Assembly (NCBI GenBank): GCA_965231865.1
Contig: CBDDOJ010000001.1
Coordinates: 620,001-684,000, forward strand
From: WTGA01 sp965231865
GTDB lineage: Bacteria > Pseudomonadota > Gammaproteobacteria > Arenicellales > Poriferihabitantaceae
Reading direction: 5' to 3'
DNA: 64,000 nucleotides
Shown here: positions 1 through 8,345 of the stretch, piece by piece
Layout: each line of letters opens with the position of its first letter
How positions within the stretch are numbered: the stretch's first letter is position 1
Position numbers and translations under genes: made by a program
Notes under the pieces: generated by a model
What the model saw: the letters and a program-made list of their open reading frames with translations, nothing else
Database searches by the model: none
Told to the model about the DNA's origin: nothing

Positions 1-1385
1 CTCGACAACGGGTGGGCAATGATTCCTATCTCGGCGAGTGTTTCGCTGAGCGCATGGTCTTTGATACGGGCCGGCAGGTTCAATACCAGATACGGCCCGC
101 CCACCCCGGTCCCGGTGATGGTCATTTCACCGGCAAGATGACGATTCAGGAATTGCACCAGAAACTGCTCACGCCGGTAATAGGTTTTCCGCATAGTCCT
201 GATATAGGCCATGAAGTGCCCTGCCGAAATAAACTCGGCCAAGGCAGGTTGCAAGACAGCCGATACCGATTGTTCCGCCTGGGCCATGTTTTCTGCCGCA
301 TTGACGAGATTTTCGGGGACGACCAGATAAGCAATTCTCAAGGAAGGAAACAAGGTCAGGCTGTATCCGCCCATGTATATCACTCTCTGGTCCATGTCCA
401 TGGATTGAATGGGGGGAGGCGCCTGCCCGGTGAAACTGAATTCACAGCCGAAATCGTCTTCGAGTATCCATGCATTGTTTGCTGAAGCCCAGTTCAGCAT
501 TTCCAATCGCCGGGGCAGCGACATGGCATTCCCCAGGGGATAGTGACTGGAGGGGACAACATAGGCCAATTTCACCTTCTCCTTGAACCGGTAGGCCTCA
601 TCCACGACAACACCCTGGTCATCCACCGATACCGAACAGGTATTGACGCCTGCGGTTCGAAATGCATTGTGGCGCGCATGCAAACCCGGTTCTCCAAACC
701 AGATACATTCGTCCCGGTCCAGCAAAAGAAACACCATTCTCCTGATTGCCTGTTCCGAACTTCCAACAATGATGACCTGGCTCGGATCACAATTCAGACC
801 TCGGAAATGATGCAGGTTTCGTGCAATCGCGTCCTTCAAGGGTGCGAATCCAGCAGCATCTCCATAATCCATCGCCGCATGGTCCCTGCGGACCAGGGTT
901 TTCTTGAGAATTCTGGACCACTTCAAAAATGGGAATAAAGTGAAATCCGGCAATGCCGGGTTAAAGGGCAAGACTTCCGGGGCGGTATGGCTAAGAGGAA
1001 TGGATAAAAACTGTCTGCCCCGTTCAGAGATAATCGGGGGTTTGCGGATGGCATGGCCCCCACGTTTTCTTCCCAATGCCATCCTGGTCGCCCGTTCCAG
1101 GGAAATGGCCTTCACAACCGGATGATCGATAACAAACGTTCCCTGGCCACGGGACGAGGACAAATAGGATTCCGCAATCAACTGTTCGTACACATCCCGA
1201 ATGGTTGTCCGGGAAATGGTTAAGGCATCCGCCAATTCACGGGTAGAGGGCAGACGGGTTCCGATGGTCAGTTCCCCGGTCAGTATCAGTTCGCGAATCT
1301 GTTTGCACAGTTGTCTGCAAATGGTTTCCGGACCCCCTCTATGGACCGTGACACCATGTAATTTCATTGTCGCAGCGGGCAGCAT
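1..1385 (-). CDS. MocR/GabR-type regulator (GntR HTH plus aminotransferase fold), 3' end outside window
   Basis: Reading the minus strand from 1385 gives one open frame that runs off the left edge. The first ~75 residues are a GntR-type winged helix (a segment RLPSTRELADALTISRTTIRDVYEQL), followed by a class I aminotransferase-like domain with segments VVPSSHYPLGNAMSL and ILEDDFGCEF that match the MocR/PdxR/GabR family. The family normally has a Ser-Lys-Thr-Leu motif whose Lys binds PLP. Here the motif reads GGYSLTLFPSLRIAYL, with the CTG codon at 359-357 giving Leu. This suggests that it senses a ligand without forming a PLP aldimine, or is degenerate. An in-frame ATG at 1367 is an alternative start. 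It is divergent from the gene at 1497, a usual arrangement for MocR targets. Confidence 0.8.
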   Translation of the reverse strand, partial: MLPAATMKLHGVTVHRGGPETICRQLCKQIRELILTGELTIGTRLPSTRELADALTISRTTIRDVYEQLIAESYLSSSRGQGTFVIDHPVVKAISLERATRMALGRKRGGHAIRKPPIISERGRQFLSIPLSHTAPEVLPFNPALPDFTLFPFLKWSRILKKTLVRRDHAAMDYGDAAGFAPLKDAIARNLHHFRGLNCDPSQVIIVGSSEQAIRRMVFLLLDRDECIWFGEPGLHARHNAFRTAGVNTCSVSVDDQGVVVDEAYRFKEKVKLAYVVPSSHYPLGNAMSLPRRLEMLNWASANNAWILEDDFGCEFSFTGQAPPPIQSMDMDQRVIYMGGYSLTLFPSLRIAYLVVPENLVNAAENMAQAEQSVSAVLQPALAEFISAGHFMAYIRTMRKTYYRREQFLVQFLNRHLAGEMTITGTGVGGPYLVLNLPARIKDHALSETLAEIGIIAHPLS

Positions 1386-1496
1386 GTTCTCAGTATAACC
1401 ATAAGATTGGGCTTCTCATTTTCATCCAAAATGGGTCTACCTATCAACCTAATATCCGGTAATAATCCTTCGGGACCATGCAGTGAACAATAAAAC

Positions 1497-2420
1497 ATGA
1501 AAGTGGTGACCTACAATATCCGCTTTGGAGTGGGACGGGATCAATGTTGCAACCTTGAGCGCATTGCCAGGGAGGTTCACGGTGCGGACATTATCGGACT
1601 GCAGGAAGTGGAGCGGTTCTGGCGTCGCACCGGAATGGTGGATCAACCCCAGGTGCTGGGCGACCTGCTGAAGGAATATTACTGGTCTTACTGTCCTGCC
1701 GTGGACCTGGATGCCAGCACAAAGGGCGAGGGTGGGGCGATATCAAATCGCCGTCGGCAATTCGGCCCCATGCTGTTGTCCCGCTGGCCCATTCTGTCCG
1801 CTCGCCCACTGGTGCTTCCACACCTGGGTGCGGTGCACCTTTTCAGTATGAATACGGGGGCTCTGGAGGCCGTGATTGATACACCTTGTGGCGTTATGCG
1901 GGTCTGCTCGCTTCATCTGTCGTCCATATCCACCCAAGAGCGGTTGATGCAAATCGACACCTTGCTGGAAATGCATCAATGCACTGAACCTTTCCGAAAT
2001 CTCATGATAACAGGCACGGATGACCGGAAATACCCCGGAGAGGCAGAACATTGTGTGCAGATGGACTGGAACAATGGCGAACCCCCTTTGCCGGTTCCCT
2101 CCCACTCGATATTCATGGGCGATTTCAATTGTACCGAAGAAAGCCGGGAATACACCCGGTTTCTGGGTGAAGCCGATCCGGTTTATGGTCGAGGCATTCA
2201 TCCCCACAGCCTTGTGGACAGTTGGAGTGTCGCCCAGGAGACCATTGGGGAACCGACTTCCTGGTGGCCGGACCCCCCGGACCGACTGCCTGGACATCCA
2301 CTGAGACTGGACTACTGTTTTGTCAATACCGAACTCGCTCCGAAGGTCAAGCGGTGTTGGGTGGATGTCGAGGCGGTGGGCTCAGACCACAAGCCGTATT
2401 GGGTGGAATTCGATGAATAA
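1497..2420 (+). CDS. Endonuclease/exonuclease/phosphatase (EEP) fold hydrolase
   Basis: The 307-residue product has the EEP metal-dependent phosphodiesterase motifs in order: VVTYNIRFG near the N-terminus (Asn ligand), GLQEVER around residue 40 (Glu ligand), CSLHLSS (His), FMGDFNC (Asp/Asn), LDYCFV and a terminal SDHKPYWVEF (catalytic Asp-His). The family includes nucleases, sphingomyelinases and sugar-phosphate phosphatases; nothing here selects one. There is no signal peptide, so it is probably cytoplasmic. It starts 111 bp from the divergent MocR-like gene and may be its target. A family 5 solute-binding protein lies downstream on the same strand. Confidence 0.75.
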   Translation: MKVVTYNIRFGVGRDQCCNLERIAREVHGADIIGLQEVERFWRRTGMVDQPQVLGDLLKEYYWSYCPAVDLDASTKGEGGAISNRRRQFGPMLLSRWPILSARPLVLPHLGAVHLFSMNTGALEAVIDTPCGVMRVCSLHLSSISTQERLMQIDTLLEMHQCTEPFRNLMITGTDDRKYPGEAEHCVQMDWNNGEPPLPVPSHSIFMGDFNCTEESREYTRFLGEADPVYGRGIHPHSLVDSWSVAQETIGEPTSWWPDPPDRLPGHPLRLDYCFVNTELAPKVKRCWVDVEAVGSDHKPYWVEFDE

Positions 2421-2641
2421 CCCCGTATGGCAGGGATGGCCGGTTGCATTCAGGCCGACAAAGGCCTGTGAACCAGCCCAAAACAGACGGCATGACGGAC
2501 GATGTACAATTCCGGTATCCACCCTCCGAACTCAGCTGATGGGATGATGCGTTGGAGAATGGAAAACGATAAATTCTATTGGGCCCGAATGCCTTCATTC
2601 AATTTACGCAAATCAAACAATTTCAATGGGAGAACAATGAA

Positions 2642-4291
2642 ATGAAAAACGACAACAGCAGTAAAACCGATGGCAGGGCCGCCTTGCCACATGAACTCAA
2701 TTTCAAGGACCTGGACCGCAGCGACCAGGCCCGGGTAGAACGGGCCGTCCGAAAAGGATACAGCCGTCGGGAAGCGCTTAAAATCATGATGGCAACCGGG
2801 GTCACCCTGGCCGCTGCCCAGAATGTTTTTACCACGGGAAAAACGGCTATGGCGCAGACTCCCCGGAAAGGGGGAACGGTGAGGATGTCCGCTGCACTGC
2901 ACGGACCGGATGATCAACTGGACCCGACGCTGTTTACATCTGCCATCGATTATAGCCGGGGGAGAGCACACTATAACGCCCTGTGCCAGCTCGATGGCAA
3001 CCTGGTGCCACAACCCGAATTGGCGGAAACCTTTGAGCCGAATTCCAATGCTACCGAATGGACCTTCAAGCTTCGCAAGGATGTCCATTTTCACGATGGG
3101 TCCGCGTTTACGGCGGATGACGTGATCTGGAGCATGAACCGCCACCTGGGCGATGAGTCCACTTCCGTCGTCAAGGATGTCCTGAGTTCAGTGGAAGAAT
3201 GGAAAAAAATGGGCAGTCATGAAGTCAAGGCAATCCTAAATTCACCCAATGCGGACCTGCCTGCATTGCTGGGCATCTTTCAGGCGAAGATCATCAAGAA
3301 CGGAACCACCGGGGACGGCAACGGGACCGGTCCATTTGTGATGGAGTTGTTTGAGCCCGGAGTGAAATCCGTCAGCGTACGCAACGAAAATTACTGGAGA
3401 GAAACGGCGAATCTCGATGCCCTGGAAATTACCGCCATCACAGACCCGATTGCACGCGTGAACGCCCTGATTTCCGGTGATGTCCAACTGGCAATCGATA
3501 TTGACCCCAAGGCCATCCAGCAAATCGAGGATGCAGACGGGGTTCACCTGAACTCATTGCCGGCGGGGGCCTACAACGGAATTTGTGCCCTGACCAACAC
3601 CCTGCCTGGCAGCAATCCTGATTTTGTCAAGGGGATGCAATACATCCAGGACCGGGAGCGCATCGTTTCCAAGGTCCTGAAAGGGCACGGTTCCGTGGGC
3701 AATGACCAACCCATCATGAGCGCCTACGGACCCGATTGGTGCAGCGAATTGCCACAGCGGGAATTTGATCCGGACAAGGCGAAGTATCACTTCGAAAAAT
3801 CCGGAGTGACCAGCGCCCAGGTCTTTGTTGCCCCCGTAGGGGCCGGGGTTGAGGACACTTGCCTGCTGACCCAGGTGAATTGCCTGAAAATCGGATTCGA
3901 CCTGCAGATCAAAAAGGTCCCTGCGGATGGCTACTGGGGCTCCATCTGGAGGGTCGAGCCGCTGAATGTAACCAGTTGGAATATGCGTCCAACCGCCAAC
4001 TCCATGCTGTCGATTGCCTTCGCCCCCGGTGCCGCATGGAATGACACCTACTGGGATAACGAGCGCATGGGCGAACTGCTGAAATTGTCCCGGGCCGAAA
4101 TTGACCCCGCCAGACGTCACGAAATGTATTGTGAAATGCAGACACTGGTTCACAATGAATCCGGCATGGTGATTCCCGCTCATATCAATCTCATTGATGG
4201 CGTCAGTGACCGGGTCATGGGGGTGCCTTCCAACCCGCTTGGAAGTCTGGGTGCGTCGGAATTCCCCGAGTTTATCTGGCTGGTGTCCTGA
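2642..4291 (+). CDS. ABC transporter family 5 solute-binding protein, TAT-exported, orphan
   Basis: This is a periplasmic binding protein of the peptide/nickel (SBP_bac_5) family. The ATG at 2642 follows GGGAGA with good spacing, so I chose it over an upstream in-frame start. The N-terminus carries a twin-arginine-like signal (SRREALKIMMATGVTLAAA) after about 40 residues, ending at AMAQ. The mature part has the family signature TFKLRKDVHFHDGSAFTADD and a typical length of 549 residues. No permease or ATPase gene is adjacent, and a strong terminator follows directly, so it is an orphan or works with a distant transporter. The family transports peptides, nickel-chelates, opines or glycosides. 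Nickel would suit the nickel enzymes further right, but that is only a guess. Confidence 0.8.
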   Translation: MKNDNSSKTDGRAALPHELNFKDLDRSDQARVERAVRKGYSRREALKIMMATGVTLAAAQNVFTTGKTAMAQTPRKGGTVRMSAALHGPDDQLDPTLFTSAIDYSRGRAHYNALCQLDGNLVPQPELAETFEPNSNATEWTFKLRKDVHFHDGSAFTADDVIWSMNRHLGDESTSVVKDVLSSVEEWKKMGSHEVKAILNSPNADLPALLGIFQAKIIKNGTTGDGNGTGPFVMELFEPGVKSVSVRNENYWRETANLDALEITAITDPIARVNALISGDVQLAIDIDPKAIQQIEDADGVHLNSLPAGAYNGICALTNTLPGSNPDFVKGMQYIQDRERIVSKVLKGHGSVGNDQPIMSAYGPDWCSELPQREFDPDKAKYHFEKSGVTSAQVFVAPVGAGVEDTCLLTQVNCLKIGFDLQIKKVPADGYWGSIWRVEPLNVTSWNMRPTANSMLSIAFAPGAAWNDTYWDNERMGELLKLSRAEIDPARRHEMYCEMQTLVHNESGMVIPAHINLIDGVSDRVMGVPSNPLGSLGASEFPEFIWLVS

Positions 4292-4317
4292 ACCTGCGAT
4301 TCCGACAACATAAACGG

Positions 4318-4351
4318 AAAAAGCCTGCATTGGAGGATGCAGGCTTTTTTT
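4318..4351 (+). terminator. Rho-independent terminator after the orphan binding protein
   Basis: The inverted repeat AAGCCTGCAT ... ATGCAGGCTT has a 6-nt loop and is followed by a run of T. It sits 27 bp after the stop codon of the binding-protein gene. Confidence 0.85.
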
Positions 4352-4722
4352 GAGCCTTCGGTCAGGCAACTCCACAGTTTTGCCCGCCGGCATGTGCCGG
4401 AAATCATATCCTGATTCCCCTCTTTCCGCTTTTGGGCCATGGAGATAAACCCCGTCATGGTAGCTGGAATGTTCCGGCGGTTTCTTCCTCAACTGGACGG
4501 GGGATGCGAAACCGGGCATGGTTCTGAAGCAGCCTGACAGGGTGGAAGATACGGACTCAGCAGCCGGGAACAATACATCCCGGGTCCCGGATTTCTCAAA
4601 CCAGCAACCTCAGGCGCAGCTGATACACTATTGCGACTTATCTGGTTTTCTGACAAGCACTGAATATATAATCCCCATACTGTTCATGGACATTTTTTCC
4701 AGTACATGGATCTCATTCAAAT
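4352..4722. other. Gene-free stretch before tRNA-Gln
   Basis: I see no coding signal here in either strand. A TATAAT hexamer at 4667-4672, about 50 bp before tRNA-Gln, is the best candidate -10 box for that tRNA, but I find no good -35 at 16-18 bp. A dyad GCCGGCATGTGCCGG-like segment near 4388 is weak. Confidence 0.4.
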
Positions 4723-4799
4723 TGGGGTGTGGCCAAGTGGTCTAAGGCACCGGATTCTGATTCCGGCATTCGGAGGTTCGAATCCTCCCACCCCAGCCA
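4723..4799 (+). tRNA. tRNA-Gln (CUG), CCA encoded
   Basis: The 77-nt cloverleaf has acceptor TGGGGTG/CACCCCA, D arm GCC...GGC, anticodon stem CCGGA/TCCGG around TTCTGAT (anticodon CTG), and T arm GGAGGTTCGAATCCTCC. The U1-A72 pair is typical of tRNA-Gln. The discriminator G and CCA are encoded. Confidence 0.95.
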
Positions 4800-4935
4800 C
4801 CGCCGGGTCTCGCCGCGGACAACATGGTTGGACAACATGATTGAGGGAGTTCTGGCCGCCCGGGGGATGGCTGGTTATTGCCGACCACTTTGGAATCCTT
4901 GTCCGGCAGTGAAAGCCTGTGCGCTGTATGGGCAG

Positions 4936-5012
4936 TGGCGTCCCCAAGGGGATTCGAACCCCTGTTGCCGCCGTGAAAGGGCGGTGTCCTAGGCCAACTA
5001 GACGATGGGGAC
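4936..5012 (-). tRNA. tRNA-Glu (UUC), CCA encoded
   Basis: The reverse complement begins GTCCCCATCGTCTAG and has anticodon stem CCGCC/GGCGG with loop CTTTCAC (anticodon TTC). The T arm contains GGTTCGAATCC, and the acceptor GTCCCC/GGGGAC is followed by GCCA. It lies close to its cognate synthetase gene gltX. Confidence 0.95.
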
Positions 5013-5068
5013 AATAGATTTCTACTGTCGTTGATCTTCACGTACCCTGCCCCCCTGTAAAGAGAAAC

Positions 5069-5144
5069 TGGTGGAGCCAGGCGGGTTCGAACCGCCGACC
5101 TCAACACTGCCAGTGTTGCGCTCTCCCAGCTGAGCTATGGCCCC
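5069..5144 (-). tRNA. tRNA-Ala (GGC), CCA encoded
   Basis: The reverse complement begins GGGGCCATAGCTCAG, with anticodon stem AACAC/GTGTT around TGGCA (anticodon GGC), T arm CGGTTCGAACCCG and ACCA end. It is co-oriented with gltX, 51 bp after its stop, and upstream of tRNA-Glu, so gltX-Ala-Glu may be one transcript. Confidence 0.95.
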
Positions 5145-5195
5145 GAAGAGGATGCGTATTCTAAAGTCTGCTATGGACGCAATCAAGCCCTATTT

Positions 5196-6602
5196 TCAAC
5201 TTCTTTTCCTGAAGAATTTGACCGCCTTATCAATACGTTCCAGCGTCCTGGGTTTACCCACCCATTCTACCGTGATGTCTATGGAAGGTGTGTTTGCTGT
5301 TCCGGATACAGCAATCCGCAAAGGCTGGGCGAGTTGTGGAAACCGAATGCCCATTTCCTTGACGGTATTCCTCATCGTCCGGTTTATCTCCTCCCTGGTC
5401 CACCTTTCCAGGGATTTCAGCTTCAATCCGGCCATTTCAAGGAGCCCTGCGGACTCCGTATCAATAAATTTTTTTACGGAATCAGGGTCATAGCCATCGA
5501 TGTCCCGGTAGAGATAGAGGATCTTGTCCGCCATCTCTTCAAGAGTTTGCACCCGCTCTTTCATCACGGCCACGACGGTTTTGATATCGGGTCCGGAACC
5601 CAGTCCAATGCCCCGTCGATTCAATCGCCTGGCCATTTCCCTGCCGAGTATCGATGGGTCTGCCCGCATCATGTACTGCTGATTGACCCACAGCATTTTT
5701 CCCATATCAAACGTAGCGGGCGATTTATTGATATCCTGAATATCGAAAAGCTCAATCATCTCATCCATATCAAATATTTCCTGGTCACCATGGGACCACC
5801 CCAGCCGAACCAGGTAATTGAGCAGAGCCTCCGGCAGTATCCCCATTTTACGAAACTCCAGCACACTCACCGCACCGTGACGTTTGGACAGGCGTTGCCC
5901 GTCCTGCCCAAGAATAAGCGGGACATGGGCAAATACAGGCAGCCTGGCGCCCAGCGCCCTGAATATATTGATCTGTCTTGGCGTATTGTTGAGATGATCT
6001 TCGCCACGAACCACATGGCTGACATTCATATCGATGTCATCGACCACCACCGTCAGGTTGTAGGTCGGCGTGCCATCCGTTCTGGCGATTACCAGATCAT
6101 CCAGTTCATCATTCCGGAACACCACATGGCCGCGAACCACATCGTCAAACTCTACCGTTCCTTCCCGGGGATTTCGAAACCGGATGACCGCATTCTCTCC
6201 CGTTTCCGGTTTCCGGCGCAGATTCCGACAACAACCGTCGTACCGGGGTTTTTCGCCATGCTCCCGCTGATGAGCACGCAATGCATCCAGCCGGTCCTTG
6301 CTGCAAAAACAATAATAGGCATGATCCTGCGCCAGCAGTTCCCGGAGGATTTCCTCATACCGGTCCAACCGTCTGGTCTGATAAAAGGGGCCCGTCTTCC
6401 AGGTCAAACCCAGCCATTTCATTGCATCCAGAATCACACCAACCGCCTGCTGGGTAGAGCGCACCCGATCCGTGTCCTCGATCCGTAAAATCATCTCCCC
6501 ACCCGTTTTGTGCGCATACAGCCAATTGAACAATGCAGTGCGTGCACCCCCGATATGCAAATAGCCTGTCGGACTGGGGGGGAATCGCGTAATGGCTGGC
6601 AT
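5196..6602 (-). CDS. gltX: Glutamyl-tRNA synthetase
   Basis: The 468-residue class I synthetase charges tRNA-Glu in the cytoplasm. It begins MPAITRFPPSPTGYLHIGGA, containing the HIGH-type motif (HIGG). The zinc-motif region includes CFCSK and YDGCC, and the KMSKS-type loop is RLSKRHGA at about residue 240. Length and motif order match bacterial GltX. The start at 6602 is the first Met, directly ahead of the conserved ITRFPPSPTG segment. It is followed downstream on the same strand by tRNA-Ala and tRNA-Glu. The 267 bp between gltX and ureD hold its promoter region, where no clean hexamers are visible. Confidence 0.95.
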   Translation of the reverse strand: MPAITRFPPSPTGYLHIGGARTALFNWLYAHKTGGEMILRIEDTDRVRSTQQAVGVILDAMKWLGLTWKTGPFYQTRRLDRYEEILRELLAQDHAYYCFCSKDRLDALRAHQREHGEKPRYDGCCRNLRRKPETGENAVIRFRNPREGTVEFDDVVRGHVVFRNDELDDLVIARTDGTPTYNLTVVVDDIDMNVSHVVRGEDHLNNTPRQINIFRALGARLPVFAHVPLILGQDGQRLSKRHGAVSVLEFRKMGILPEALLNYLVRLGWSHGDQEIFDMDEMIELFDIQDINKSPATFDMGKMLWVNQQYMMRADPSILGREMARRLNRRGIGLGSGPDIKTVVAVMKERVQTLEEMADKILYLYRDIDGYDPDSVKKFIDTESAGLLEMAGLKLKSLERWTREEINRTMRNTVKEMGIRFPQLAQPLRIAVSGTANTPSIDITVEWVGKPRTLERIDKAVKFFRKRS

Positions 6603-6869
6603 ACGTCCGTATTTCCGGTCGGTTGATAGGGTACCCTGCGGATTTTACTATATCGCAGGTGAGTTTTGTTGTTCACCCGCATGGAAGGTTTTTTCGTACC
6701 GTGATCGGACCGCATGGGAGTGTTTCATTGCATTTTCCGGATTCGCGCAGCATGGGCTCCCAAAACCGATTCGGTTCGTTGCCTGTCCACAACCCGTTTC
6801 CATGGGCACCCTCCGGGGGCTGATCACCCGGTACTGAAATCCGGATTACCGGATTGCGGGTCAAGGAGA

Positions 6870-7739
6870 CTACTTCCGCCGAAGGGCCGGATATTCTCCG
6901 AAAATCCGGCATCGGGCAATCTGCCACAACCGGGTGATGCACCGCTCCATGCGATGTGCGCTGGTGGACAGGATGCGAACCATCACTCCGCATTGATTTG
7001 GCAACCGGGACACCCCGGCATACCCGTCAGCACTTTCATCCATCCCCGTTCGCAACCGGTATGACAGGTCGTTCAGGGAAATGGAACGGGAAAGAACGAG
7101 AAAGGTGGACTGGATCCTGTGTTTCCCCATGATGCCCGGTTCTTCGCGGACAAAATCCTCTCCGGATACCTGGTACCGGTCAAGACACTGGAGACCACCC
7201 GCCAGGTTCTCCACACGAATCTCACTGAAATAGGATCTGAAGACCGCTTCACTCCCATCGGGATCATGATGCATGAACCCGTCAGCCAGTATGACCGTCG
7301 AATCGGGATGCTGCTGAACATGTACCGTGGAGCGCAGGTCGGACTGGGGAAACAGAATCATCGGGTTGACCAGATATTCCAGGTAACTGTCTTCTTCGGC
7401 CCGGATGGTCATCTTGTGGTGGGCGCATCCATTGTCCATGCGATGGGCGATGGTGGAGGCCTGGGTGGTGATATGAGACTGGGACCCGGGCAAACCATGC
7501 AATTCGCCGGACAGGCGATCGTGTTCAAAAATACCCCCCGAACTGGACTGCAGGTAAACCGTCGCCAATCCCGCCGGATTGACATCCATATACTGGGCAC
7601 GACACACATGGAATGGATAGCGACCAAACTGGTTGCGGACAAAGGTCTGTTTGTCCGGAGCTCTGCTGAACTGCAGCTGCAGGTCCGCAGAACGCGCTGC
7701 GGGTTCCAGGGGAACGGTATCAGGCAAAGAGGACATCAT
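6870..7739 (-). CDS. ureD: Urease accessory protein UreD
   Basis: UreD is the scaffold that binds UreF and UreG on apo-urease during nickel insertion. The product has family features such as SSSGGIFEHDRL, QASTIAHRM and EEDSYLEYLVNPMILFP. A longer frame opens at 7784, but Met at 7739 (or 7736) gives the usual start and overlaps the end of ureG by about 20 bp, as expected for translational coupling. It is the last gene of the operon. A short dyad AATCCGG/CCGGATT lies just after its stop, without a T run. Confidence 0.85.
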   Translation of the reverse strand: MMSSLPDTVPLEPAARSADLQLQFSRAPDKQTFVRNQFGRYPFHVCRAQYMDVNPAGLATVYLQSSSGGIFEHDRLSGELHGLPGSQSHITTQASTIAHRMDNGCAHHKMTIRAEEDSYLEYLVNPMILFPQSDLRSTVHVQQHPDSTVILADGFMHHDPDGSEAVFRSYFSEIRVENLAGGLQCLDRYQVSGEDFVREEPGIMGKHRIQSTFLVLSRSISLNDLSYRLRTGMDESADGYAGVSRLPNQCGVMVRILSTSAHRMERCITRLWQIARCRIFGEYPALRRK

Positions 7740-8331
7740 GCACCAACCGGTCCATGACCTGTTCGATTCCCTCCCCGGTTGCACAGTTGGTTAACAGAAC
7801 CGGCTTGCCGCCGCGTACTGCCGTTCCCTCCCGGACCATTCGGTCCAGGTCGGCACCGACATAGGGGGCAAGATCCGTCTTGTTGATGATCAGCAAATCT
7901 GACCGCACAACCCCCGGGCCTTTTTTTCTGGGGATATCATCCCCATCCGCCGCGTCAATGACAAACAACCAGTAATCCACCAGGTCCAGCGAAAACGTGG
8001 AGGCCAGATTGTCCCCGCCGCTCTCGATGATCACGGCGGCAATATCGGGATAGGACAGGACCAATTGGTCCGCGGTCTGGATATTCAATGTCGGATCTTC
8101 CCGGATTGCCGTGTGGGGACATGCACCGGTCTCAACCGCCTGAACCCGTTCCGGATCAATCAATCCACTTCGTTGAATTCTCTTTGCATCTTCCTGGGTG
8201 ACCAGATCATTGGTGACGATGGCCAACTCCATGTTTCTGGATTCAAAAACCGGAATCAACCGTTCAATCAGGGCGGTTTTTCCAGAGCCGACCGGTCCAC
8301 CGATACCAATCCGGGCAGGAGAGGGGGTCAT
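7720..8331 (-). CDS. ureG: Urease accessory GTPase UreG
   Basis: The 203-residue SIMIBI GTPase delivers nickel to urease. Visible motifs are the P-loop GGPVGSGKTALIERL near residue 11, the conserved CPH metal motif in ETGACPHTAIRED, the ESGGDNLASTFS segment, and the NKTD guanine-specificity motif. Length and motifs are canonical. It lies 14 bp after ureC and overlaps ureD. It is distinct from the HypB-type GTPase at 24647, so the island encodes two nickel GTPases. Confidence 0.95.
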   Translation of the reverse strand: MTPSPARIGIGGPVGSGKTALIERLIPVFESRNMELAIVTNDLVTQEDAKRIQRSGLIDPERVQAVETGACPHTAIREDPTLNIQTADQLVLSYPDIAAVIIESGGDNLASTFSLDLVDYWLFVIDAADGDDIPRKKGPGVVRSDLLIINKTDLAPYVGADLDRMVREGTAVRGGKPVLLTNCATGEGIEQVMDRLVHDVLFA

Positions 8332-8345
8332 GGACGAAACCCTGC

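Noticed and set aside
2642..4291. Nickel-binding NikA assignment
   Set aside because: Family 5 membership is clear, but no nik permease genes are adjacent and no diagnostic residues are visible, so the ligand is left open.
5334..6488. 384-codon plus-strand frame opposite gltX
   Set aside because: It is the antisense shadow of a well-conserved synthetase and has no family resemblance.
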